Source: CALJTV01 sp034435835 | GTDB lineage: Bacteria > Chloroflexota > Dehalococcoidia > GIF9 > UBA5629 | Length of the DNA stretch: 64,000 bases | Direction of reading: 5' to 3' | Assembly: GCA_034435835.1 (NCBI GenBank) | Contig: DAOTWF010000030.1 | Location: 1 to 64,000 of the forward strand | Part shown: positions 7,444-14,483 of the stretch, one piece after another | Layout of the letters: each line of letters starts with the position of its first letter | Position numbering within the stretch: position 1 is the stretch's first letter | Notes under the pieces: generated by a model | Databases searched by the model: none | The model's input: the letters and a program-made list of their open reading frames with translations, nothing else | Told to the model about the DNA's origin: nothing | Position numbers and translations under genes: made by a program

Positions 7444-8064
7444 ATGGACAAACTGATCAAAGCCATCTCAAAGCTGCACAGGGGGGAAAGAGGTATGACC
7501 GGACTGGAGACAGCCATCATCCTCATTGCTTTCGTCACTGTGGCCGCTGTGTTCGGTTATGCAGTGCTGAGCGCTGGCCTCTTCTCCGCTGAAAGAGGTA
7601 AAGAGGTCATCTTCGCCGGCGTCGAGCAGGCAAAGACCAACCTCGAGGTGTCGGGCTCGGTTATCGGGTATGCCAACAATGAGACCCAGGAGCTCACCAG
7701 ACTCCTGGTGACGGTAAAGAATGCCGTCGCCGGTAATCCCATCGACATGACCCCGAACTGGGGAGACACTTTGGGGCAGAACAAGACGGTCATTAGCCTC
7801 AAGACTCAGACCGAGTACCTGCCCAACATCGCCTGGAACGTGACACCGGTGGGCGCAGCAGACAGTGACTACCTGCTCGAGGTCGGAGAACAATTCCAGA
7901 TCGAAATCGACCTCAATAACCTCGATGGAAATAACAATGGCCTGGTCATTCCCCTTGGCCCCAACGATAAGTTCTCCATCCAGATCAAGCCAGCGCTTGG
8001 CTCCACCATCATCGTGCAGCGGACATTGCCCGCCGAGCTGGATGACGTCATGGATCTGTACTAA
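7444..8064 (+). CDS. arlB: Archaellin (archaeal-type flagellin), filament subunit
   Basis: Structural subunit of an archaellum filament. The N-terminus has the class III signal layout: a short positively charged leader ending ...GERG (residues 14-17), predicted cleavage after Gly17, Gly at +3 and Glu at +5 (MTGLETA), then a ~25-residue hydrophobic helix (IILIAFVTVAAVFGYAVL) of the kind that packs in the filament core. The rest (~150 residues) is a beta-rich outer domain with NVTPVG and a C-terminal strand, as in archaellins. Length 206 residues is normal for the family. AAAGGAGGT precedes the ATG. It is the first gene of the arl operon and the only archaellin in the window; a strong hairpin follows it. 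A type IV pilin is less likely because of the ArlH gene downstream. Confidence 0.9.
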   Translation: MDKLIKAISKLHRGERGMTGLETAIILIAFVTVAAVFGYAVLSAGLFSAERGKEVIFAGVEQAKTNLEVSGSVIGYANNETQELTRLLVTVKNAVAGNPIDMTPNWGDTLGQNKTVISLKTQTEYLPNIAWNVTPVGAADSDYLLEVGEQFQIEIDLNNLDGNNNGLVIPLGPNDKFSIQIKPALGSTIIVQRTLPAELDDVMDLY

Positions 8065-8104
8065 AAAGACGGTCGCTTGGTGAGGCACTGTCCTGAACTA
8101 ACGT

Positions 8105-8142
8105 TTCTCGGGCATCCTCGCTGAGGTGAGGATGCCCGAGAA
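8105..8142 (+). promoter_or_regulatory. 15-bp perfect hairpin between archaellin and the accessory genes
   Basis: Arms 8105-8119 and 8128-8142 are perfectly complementary over 15 bp with an eight-base loop. There is no T-run after it (GCAAAAAG follows), so it is unlikely to be a full terminator. The position suggests partial termination or mRNA 3'-end protection that lets archaellin be made in excess over the motor proteins. Confidence 0.8.
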
Positions 8143-8162
8143 GCAAAAAGGGGACTTTTGAA

Positions 8163-8870
8163 ATGGGATTAGAACAGAGGATAACAGCCCTTGAAGATGA
8201 AATCAAAGTCCTGAAGAACGAAATAAAGGCAGTTCTTCTGGATATAAGGGAGCATTACTTGCACCTTAGCAACCCCTTCACCTCCCTTAACACCATAAAA
8301 GTCCCCGGTGCCGCGGAGACCGACAGGCTGACAGACGACCAGGACAAATATGTAGTAGAAGAGAACAAGAACCTCCCAAAAAGCAGTAAGCCTGTAGCAC
8401 AATTCAAACAGACCGAAACAAAGGAGGAGCCGACAACATTTGACTTCCAGTTCGCAGCCGCCGAGCCCTCAGCCTCCGACCTGGAGCTGCTCCGCTCTTT
8501 CGACGTCCATTCAACACAAGCAAAGCCCAAAAGACAGCCACACAAATCAGCGCACGATAACAATTTCGACCTGGTGGTGATTGCCGGGCTCACCCAGTGG
8601 GTGGATCAGGCAACAGCTACCCTGGGCAAAGAAAGGGCTGAAGCCCTTGTTGAAATAGCCTACACCATGCGCCATTTTCCTACTGAAGTAAGAGATGCAC
8701 TTATCAGGCTGATAAGGCTTTCACCAAGCGAAAACGGTGCCAGCAAGGTGGTAAGCGCCAAGGACTATCTGGCAGTGCTTGCGCAGCTGGATAACCTTTT
8801 GGCAAACGAGCATCATGAAACCACCCTGCTCTCTATCCTCGCCATGATGAAGGAGGCTCCAGATGGATAA
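8163..8870 (+). CDS. ArlC/ArlD/ArlE-like archaellum scaffold protein
   Basis: A 235-residue soluble protein. Residues ~3-35 form a heptad-rich coiled coil; ~40-135 are polar and low in complexity; ~138-210 form a helical domain (LTQWVDQATATLGKERAEAL, then a second helix with RHFPTEVRDALIRL) that resembles the FlaC/D/E core of euryarchaea, where these cytosolic proteins form the switch ring and connect to chemotaxis through CheF. Its place between archaellin and the ArlF/G genes is exactly where arlC-D-E sit in euryarchaea. The domain match is by eye and moderate. AAAAGGGGA precedes the ATG; the stop overlaps the next start by eight bases. Confidence 0.55.
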   Translation: MGLEQRITALEDEIKVLKNEIKAVLLDIREHYLHLSNPFTSLNTIKVPGAAETDRLTDDQDKYVVEENKNLPKSSKPVAQFKQTETKEEPTTFDFQFAAAEPSASDLELLRSFDVHSTQAKPKRQPHKSAHDNNFDLVVIAGLTQWVDQATATLGKERAEALVEIAYTMRHFPTEVRDALIRLIRLSPSENGASKVVSAKDYLAVLAQLDNLLANEHHETTLLSILAMMKEAPDG

Positions 8871-9330
8871 GGTAATGGTTACCATCCTGCTCATCATAGC
8901 CGGTGTGGTCTGCACTATGGTTATAGTCAATGCGGTGTATCCCCTGATAACCGGAACCAGCGGAGCACTGACAGATGCAGTCCAGAGGATAGACGACCGC
9001 ATCAGGAGCAATATCGAGATAATCGAAATATCGTCCAGTGATACAGATGTCTACATCTGGATAAAGAATATAGGCGCATCGAGTATCGGCGCCATCGAAA
9101 GAAGCGATGTCTTTTTTGGTCCAGAGGGCAACTTTGCCCGAATACCCTTCGGAAGCGCTGGCTCACCGTTACCATACTGGGACTATATACTTGAAGACGG
9201 CGGCGACGTGTGGAAGCCGTCCTCGACTTTGAAAATTACCATCCATTTGCAACGAGCCCCATTGGGTACCCAGTTCGTTAAAGTGGTCACACACAACGGT
9301 ATATCAGACTGGCAGCTATTCAGTATGTAG
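8863..9330 (+). CDS. ArlF/ArlG-like archaellum stator-type protein (first copy)
   Basis: A 155-residue protein with one N-terminal membrane helix (~4-26) and an outer beta-sandwich domain with the strand VYIWIKNIGASSI typical of FlaF/FlaG proteins. In archaea ArlF and ArlG form a filament-like stator that contacts the S-layer outside the cell. The ATG is preceded by AAGGAGG. It is followed five bases later by a second protein of the same layout, so one is probably F-like and the other G-like; gene order suggests F first, but sequence alone does not decide. Co-translation with the scaffold gene is likely given the eight-base overlap. Confidence 0.7.
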   Translation: MDKVMVTILLIIAGVVCTMVIVNAVYPLITGTSGALTDAVQRIDDRIRSNIEIIEISSSDTDVYIWIKNIGASSIGAIERSDVFFGPEGNFARIPFGSAGSPLPYWDYILEDGGDVWKPSSTLKITIHLQRAPLGTQFVKVVTHNGISDWQLFSM

Positions 9331-9335
9331 TAAAA

Positions 9336-9833
9336 ATGGAGAATCTGGTAATAACCCTAGCCTGTATTAGCCTAATACTGTTCGGGGCAGCAAACGTGAT
9401 CATGGTCTCCCTGAACTCGGTAGACACATTTTCACAGTCGTGGAGCAATATACTAAAGCTGGCTAGCGAAAGGTCGCTTACCAAAATAACTGCAACAAGC
9501 GCCGAGTCCAATACACAGGGCGACTTGGTGACAGTAAAACTGCTGAATGAAGGAAATACGTCCCTGTGTCAGTTCGTCAGATGGGACGTTTTTTTGAGGT
9601 ACGGTGACGGGGATACAGTTCGACTCCCGTACGGACAGACAGCGCCAAGCTGGAGCATCTCCAGTATCTCGTTTCAAGGACTGCCGGAAACCCTCCAGCC
9701 GGGCATCTTGGATCCCGGAGAAGAAACAAACATTGTTCTAAGGCTGTCAACACCGGTGAGCGAAAACACCACCAACATGGTTACAGTCTCAACCCATAAC
9801 GGCGTAACCACCAGGATACTTTTCAGGAGGTAG
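9336..9833 (+). CDS. ArlF/ArlG-like archaellum stator-type protein (second copy)
   Basis: A 165-residue protein with an N-terminal membrane helix (~3-27) and a beta-sandwich with LVTVKLLNEGNTSL followed by DVFLRYGDGD, the pattern seen in ArlF (strand, N-x-G, then a D-rich hairpin). It ends with VTVSTHNGV, closely matching VKVVTHNGI at the end of the preceding protein, so the two are paralogues. No clear Shine-Dalgarno; translation probably reinitiates after the stop five bases upstream. Expected to sit in the membrane with the sandwich outside, linking the motor to the cell surface. Confidence 0.7.
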   Translation: MENLVITLACISLILFGAANVIMVSLNSVDTFSQSWSNILKLASERSLTKITATSAESNTQGDLVTVKLLNEGNTSLCQFVRWDVFLRYGDGDTVRLPYGQTAPSWSISSISFQGLPETLQPGILDPGEETNIVLRLSTPVSENTTNMVTVSTHNGVTTRILFRR

Positions 9834-9837
9834 AAAA

Positions 9838-10551
9838 ATGCCGCAGGCGGACACCGAACCCAAAAAGGAACTGACAGTATGTACAGGACAGAACGAGATA
9901 GACAAGAGGCTGGGCGGCGGCATACCCATGGGTTCGCTTGTCCTCCTGGAGGGGCAGTCTGATTCGGGCAAATCGGTCCTCGTCCAGCAAATGACCTGGG
10001 CTTCCCTTCAAAACAAACTGAGGATACTCGTTTACACCACTGAAAATACGGTCAGGAGCCTGGACAAACAGATGGAAAGTCTGGGATTGAGCATCACCGA
10101 CTACATCCTGCTCGGCTGGGTCAGAATATTTCAGATAAAGTCCACCCTGGACATGCGGGACAACGCCTTCACCACCATCATCAAAGGCATCGAAGCATAT
10201 CCAGAATACAAAGTTGTGGTCGTGGATGCCGTCACGCCTTTTATAGCCCATAGTTCCACAGAGGAGATAATTCGCTACTTTGAAGCGTGTAAAAGCTTGT
10301 GTGATAGTGGTAAAACGATTCTAAACGTAGCACACACCTATGCCTTTGATGAGCAGCTACTTATACGAATAGGCTCCGTCTGCGACGCGCATCTGCGCCT
10401 GCGGATTGAGGAAGTAGGAGAAAAACTGATCAAGGTGCTCGAAGTAGCAAAAATAAGAGGTGCTGACAAAAACACCGGGAACATCGTCAGCTTTGATGTA
10501 GAGCCCGGGATGGGGTTGAAGGTACTGCCAATGGGCAGAGCCAAAGCCTAG
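9838..10551 (+). CDS. arlH: Archaellum regulatory ATP-binding protein ArlH (RecA/KaiC-like)
   Basis: ArlH is a RecA-fold nucleotide-binding protein that docks on ArlI and controls archaellum assembly; it is found only with archaella, not with type IV pili. The protein is 237 residues. Walker A is G-Q-S-D-S-G-K-S at 39-46, followed by the KaiC-like YTTENT segment. Walker B is VVVVDAV with a nearby Thr-Pro-Phe, and the third motif region contains LNVAHTYAFDE. The C-terminal part with LRLRIEEVG and KVLEVAKIRG also matches ArlH, where it reports on methylated or charged contacts with ArlI. AGGAGGT precedes the ATG, four bases after the previous stop. Confidence 0.9.
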   Translation: MPQADTEPKKELTVCTGQNEIDKRLGGGIPMGSLVLLEGQSDSGKSVLVQQMTWASLQNKLRILVYTTENTVRSLDKQMESLGLSITDYILLGWVRIFQIKSTLDMRDNAFTTIIKGIEAYPEYKVVVVDAVTPFIAHSSTEEIIRYFEACKSLCDSGKTILNVAHTYAFDEQLLIRIGSVCDAHLRLRIEEVGEKLIKVLEVAKIRGADKNTGNIVSFDVEPGMGLKVLPMGRAKA

Positions 10552-10567
10552 ATGGAGGAATACTCCC

Positions 10568-12349
10568 ATGCCTCAAGTGGTACTACCATTTGAAGCTAAG
10601 CCAGACAAACAAAGAGAAACAGCAGCTTTCAGGGCAAGCATCCAGCAGAGCCTGCCGCCAGACTTTCAGGAGGTCACCAGAAAGAACCCCTTCCTCCTGA
10701 GATACCTCTGCATGTTACCCCTCAAGGAAATCGGGCTCCCACGCTACTGCGCTAAGCTGGAAAGGAGTATGTCCGAGACACGCAAGCCGAACATCATTTA
10801 CCCCGTCAAAGGTGGCACCTTTGTCCACATCCTTTATGACCCCGATGATGCCCGTCGTCACTACATCATTATCGAGCCCATCCTCAACGAAAACCTAGAG
10901 CCGCTCCTGCAAGAACTGGAAATGAGGATGCTCAATCTGTCAGATGTACTAGTGGCTATCAAGAGCGACGACGAAGAGTCCAAGAAAGCCACTTTCCTCC
11001 GCATACTGGACGAGCTATGCGAGGTCACCAAGTCCGCTCCTGTACATAACACGCCAACCAAAAACACCAAAAAAAACGGTAAGTTACCATTCCATCCCAA
11101 GGACCTGAAGGATCTGAAAGACCTTTTTTCCAGAAAGGTCGATAAAATCCAAGTCACCCCGCACCAGTTGCAATGTCTCAAATATTTGATAATCAGGGAC
11201 AAACTGGGGCTGGGAATTATAGAGCCTCTGGTACGCGACACCTACCTTGAAGACATCAGTTGTAGCGGCATGGGCACTATCTATGTGGAGCATAAAATCT
11301 TTCACAGCCTCAAGTCCACCATATCATTTCCCAGCCATGAGGAGTTAGACCTGTTTGTTATGCGCCTCTCGGAGCGAATGAAGAAGCCGGTCAGCATCCA
11401 CAACCCGATCTGCGACGCTACCCTGCCGGACGGCTCTCGAATAAATATAGTCTACGGAAAGGACATCTCAAAGCGTGGATCCAATTTCACTATACGCCGT
11501 TTTAGCGAGACGCCGCTTTCTGTGCTGGAGCTGGTAGAGATGGGGACGCTGGACTATAACATGGCTGGATATCTGGCAGTGATGATAGGCGAAGGTATGA
11601 ATACCTTCGTCTGCGGCGAGACAGCCTCCGGAAAAACTACCACGCTCAATGCTCTGACCACCTTCATCCATCCCAACGCCAAGATAGTAAGTATAGAGGA
11701 CACGCCGGAACTCCAGGTGCCACACAAGAACTGGATACGGGAGGTAACATCGACCAAAGAGGGAAGCGAAAGCGGAGTGACCATGTTCGACCTGCTCAAG
11801 GCAGCATTAAGGCAGCGCCCCAATTTCATCATAGTCGGTGAGATACGCGGTGCCGAAGGTGCCATCGCTTTTCAAGCAATGCAGACAGGCCATTCAGTCA
11901 TGGCGACCTTCCACGCCGCTTCGGTGGAGAGGCTCATACAGCGCCTTACCGGAAACCCGATAAATGTCCCCAAAACTTACATGGACAACCTGAATCTGGT
12001 GGTTATTCAGAGCGCGGTCAAGCTGCCATCTGGCAAGACAGGACGCAGGATGACCAGCATTTGCGAAATCGTGGGTTACGACCCGGTCAACCAGTCATTC
12101 TCCTTCGTTGAGGTTTTCCGCTGGGACTCTGTAAATGACTCTTTCATCTTCAGCGGGTTTGGTAACAGCTACCTGATGGAATACAAGATAGCACCAAAAT
12201 TGGGGATCCCCCAGTTTCAAAAGAAAAGAATCTATGCGGAGATCGACCGCAGAGCTAAGGTGCTGGAAAAATTGCACAAGCAAGGAGTGACCAACTTCTA
12301 TGAACTTCTCAGCATTCTTGCCAAAGCTAAAAACGAAGGGCTCTTCTAA
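10568..12349 (+). CDS. arlI: Archaellum motor and assembly ATPase ArlI
   Basis: A hexameric secretion-type ATPase that drives both filament assembly and rotation. The protein has 593 residues, with an N-terminal domain specific to archaeal ATPases (to ~250) and a C-terminal ATPase. Walker A is G-E-T-A-S-G-K-T at ~350-357; the Asp box has SIEDTPELQ; Walker B is RPNFIIVGEIRG; the His box has MATFHAASVERLIQRL. The arrangement is that of the ArlI/GspE2 group rather than bacterial PilB. GGAGGAA lies upstream. The gene overlaps arlJ by 50 bases if the first ATG of arlJ is used. Confidence 0.93.
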   Translation: MPQVVLPFEAKPDKQRETAAFRASIQQSLPPDFQEVTRKNPFLLRYLCMLPLKEIGLPRYCAKLERSMSETRKPNIIYPVKGGTFVHILYDPDDARRHYIIIEPILNENLEPLLQELEMRMLNLSDVLVAIKSDDEESKKATFLRILDELCEVTKSAPVHNTPTKNTKKNGKLPFHPKDLKDLKDLFSRKVDKIQVTPHQLQCLKYLIIRDKLGLGIIEPLVRDTYLEDISCSGMGTIYVEHKIFHSLKSTISFPSHEELDLFVMRLSERMKKPVSIHNPICDATLPDGSRINIVYGKDISKRGSNFTIRRFSETPLSVLELVEMGTLDYNMAGYLAVMIGEGMNTFVCGETASGKTTTLNALTTFIHPNAKIVSIEDTPELQVPHKNWIREVTSTKEGSESGVTMFDLLKAALRQRPNFIIVGEIRGAEGAIAFQAMQTGHSVMATFHAASVERLIQRLTGNPINVPKTYMDNLNLVVIQSAVKLPSGKTGRRMTSICEIVGYDPVNQSFSFVEVFRWDSVNDSFIFSGFGNSYLMEYKIAPKLGIPQFQKKRIYAEIDRRAKVLEKLHKQGVTNFYELLSILAKAKNEGLF

Positions 12350-13829
12350 AGAAGCGAAAAGCCTCGCGGGTAAAAAAGAGTCCTCCAATGCCGAACTGCT
12401 CGGTGTAGATCTGTTCTGTCACTTGACATATATGGCAGCTATTTCCACATCAAAACTACCACGCCACATAGTTTTCGAGTACGCATCCAAGTTGCCTTAC
12501 ATATCTGCCCGATACATAAAAGATGTTACCTTCCTGGCACACCAGCTGAATTATGACTATCCCGAGGCATGTCGCATGATAGGGCAAAGGGCTAAAGAGC
12601 CTGAAGTGCGAGCCCTCCTCCTCAGAATGTCAAACTCCTTCGCCTCTGGCGAGGATGAAGGAGGGTTTCTGGCTCGTGAGGCTTCTGTCGCCGGCGAAAT
12701 ATACTCAGAACAGTACCAGCGCAGCGTGGAAAGCCTGAAAAAATGGACTGACGCTTACACCGCTCTTACTCTTTCCGCCGCACTCATCGTGGTCATCTGC
12801 GTCGTCTCCATGCTTATCTTCCCCATGGACAGGAGCACTATAGCTGTGCTCACCTGGTTTATGCTCGTAGCCATCATGGCTGGCGGCTGGATTATGTACC
12901 GTGCCTCACCAAAAGAGGTTAAAACACACTCACTTGAAATTAAGTCACGAGAGCAAGAGATAGGTGCCAAACTATTTAAAGTCACCGTTCCCCTAGCCGG
13001 TATCGCGGGGCTGGTGTGCCTGATAACAGGAGCACCGCTGGGCATCACCATGTTGGTACTCACTGTCCTGCTTTTACCCGCAGGCCTAGCGCTGTTTATC
13101 GACGACCGAAAGATAGACAGGAGAGATGCTGAAATAGGTGGTTTCCTCAGGTCGCTGGGCAGCATCAGCAAAGCAATAGGTGCCACCATAGCTGAGACAC
13201 TGGACAGACTGGACTACAACGCTCTGCATTTCCTTAAAAATCTAGCCCAGAAACTGAAAGCTTCATTAAACTTTGGCATCACACCGCAGCTATGCTGGCA
13301 GAGGTTTGTCGGCGAGACGGGGAGCGAGACCATTCACCGCAGTGTGCGCACTTTCTACGATGGTGTCGAACTCGGTGGCGACCCAGAGATAATCGGTACC
13401 GAATGTGCCGACCTCGCCATGAAGATCTCTCTGCTGCGAGAGAAAAGGAAAGCGGTGGCTTCGAGTTTCTCCTACCTCTGTATAGTGATGCATACAGCTA
13501 TAGTGGCACTGCTCGTAGGCATCTATCAGGTTGTGCTCAAGTTTTCGGAAGCCCTGCAAACAGCTGGGGGATCAGGTGCCGCGGAAGGGCTCACGGGCCT
13601 GCCCGTATTTCAGCTTATCCATGACACCAGCCAGCTCTCCCAGCTCGAGCTCATGACCACGGCGTTGATAATTGTACTCACGCTAGTAAATCCCGCAGCC
13701 ATAAAATTTGTCGAAGGGGGCCACAACTACAAGTACCTTTTCTATCTCAGCATCACCTTGGCGATCTCAGGGCTCTGTCTTCTGGTCGTTCCACCCATGG
13801 TGTCCGGCGTGTTCAGCTTCATATCTTAA
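12300..13829 (+). CDS. arlJ: Archaellum platform membrane protein ArlJ
   Basis: The polytopic platform on which ArlI turns. The protein has 509 residues with about seven membrane segments (~152-172, 178-197, 228-246, 250-268, 392-413, 454-472, 483-504), and between the central and last groups a long cytoplasmic loop with DDRKIDRRDAEIGGFLRSLG and a second with FYDGVELGGD. These match the two T2SSF-like halves of ArlJ/TadC proteins. The N-terminal ~45 residues are variable. The chosen ATG overlaps arlI by 50 bases; a later ATG at ~12432 is possible but would remove a plausible first helix. Confidence 0.88.
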   Translation: MNFSAFLPKLKTKGSSKEAKSLAGKKESSNAELLGVDLFCHLTYMAAISTSKLPRHIVFEYASKLPYISARYIKDVTFLAHQLNYDYPEACRMIGQRAKEPEVRALLLRMSNSFASGEDEGGFLAREASVAGEIYSEQYQRSVESLKKWTDAYTALTLSAALIVVICVVSMLIFPMDRSTIAVLTWFMLVAIMAGGWIMYRASPKEVKTHSLEIKSREQEIGAKLFKVTVPLAGIAGLVCLITGAPLGITMLVLTVLLLPAGLALFIDDRKIDRRDAEIGGFLRSLGSISKAIGATIAETLDRLDYNALHFLKNLAQKLKASLNFGITPQLCWQRFVGETGSETIHRSVRTFYDGVELGGDPEIIGTECADLAMKISLLREKRKAVASSFSYLCIVMHTAIVALLVGIYQVVLKFSEALQTAGGSGAAEGLTGLPVFQLIHDTSQLSQLELMTTALIIVLTLVNPAAIKFVEGGHNYKYLFYLSITLAISGLCLLVVPPMVSGVFSFIS

Positions 13830-13846
13830 TAAAGCGAGGGCGAGTT

Positions 13847-14467
13847 ATGGACTTCTGGCAATTCGGTATCTACATAGTGATACTCACCGGAGCTTCCTCC
13901 CTGGTAATCATGACCATAATCCTCATAGTGAGAAAAATGAGCCAAAATACGCCTCCACGGCGTCGGGACAAAAACAAGGCCACCGTTAACGAGTGGGCAA
14001 AAAAACCCCCCACCAAAATTGTGGCGGAATCTCCCGTTCCACCAATATCAAACCAAGCTGACCGCAGCGAGGCTGCGCACAATGAGACAACCCAAATGGA
14101 GCCCGGTACAGAAGATACTGAACAGTACATGCCCGAAGAAATGTCGCTGACAAGCCCGCTAAGCGCGCCAGGAACAATAGAGCCAGCTTTGCTAGCCGGA
14201 GCGAGCGTACTTGACCCACCAGCAACAGCCGACACATTGTTGACAGGGATTACCAGTGCAATTCCAGGAGAAGATAACCAAACAAACGAAGATGATGAAA
14301 CAGCAAAGGACGATAGTGACCCGTTGAGCATCTTCCAGTTAGAAGATACACAGGAAAACTCTATCTCTGAACTCAGCGCTTCACTTCCCGATATCGATGT
14401 ATCGAGCCTGCTCAGGGAGGGGAAAGAGGTGCTGAGAATTCTGGGAGTAGAAGCGGAAGAGTATTAA
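13847..14467 (+). CDS. Unknown single-pass membrane protein with acidic, disordered tail (arl operon)
   Basis: Not recognised. The protein is 206 residues: a membrane helix at ~7-28 (IVILTGASSLVIMTIILIV), a basic patch RRRDKNK just after it, which predicts a cytoplasmic C-terminus, then ~125 residues rich in Glu, Thr, Pro, Ser and Ala with no fold visible, and a final amphipathic segment (~170-206, SSLLREGKEVLRILGVEAEEY) that may be a docking helix. It directly follows arlJ with 17 bases between. One N-terminal helix with a cytosolic tail recalls crenarchaeal ArlX in outline only; there is no sequence match I can point to. Confidence 0.65.
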   Translation: MDFWQFGIYIVILTGASSLVIMTIILIVRKMSQNTPPRRRDKNKATVNEWAKKPPTKIVAESPVPPISNQADRSEAAHNETTQMEPGTEDTEQYMPEEMSLTSPLSAPGTIEPALLAGASVLDPPATADTLLTGITSAIPGEDNQTNEDDETAKDDSDPLSIFQLEDTQENSISELSASLPDIDVSSLLREGKEVLRILGVEAEEY

Positions 14468-14483
14468 ACACCAGGGGGTTACC

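Noticed and set aside
7468..8088. 206-residue leftward frame covering the archaellin gene
   Set aside because: Its mirror position and lack of any domain show it is the antisense of arlB, which has a strong ribosome-binding site and clear family features.
8101..8162. Hairpin after arlB as a classic terminator
   Set aside because: No T-run follows, and the next gene continues the operon with a ribosome-binding site; kept as a possible processing or partial-termination element.
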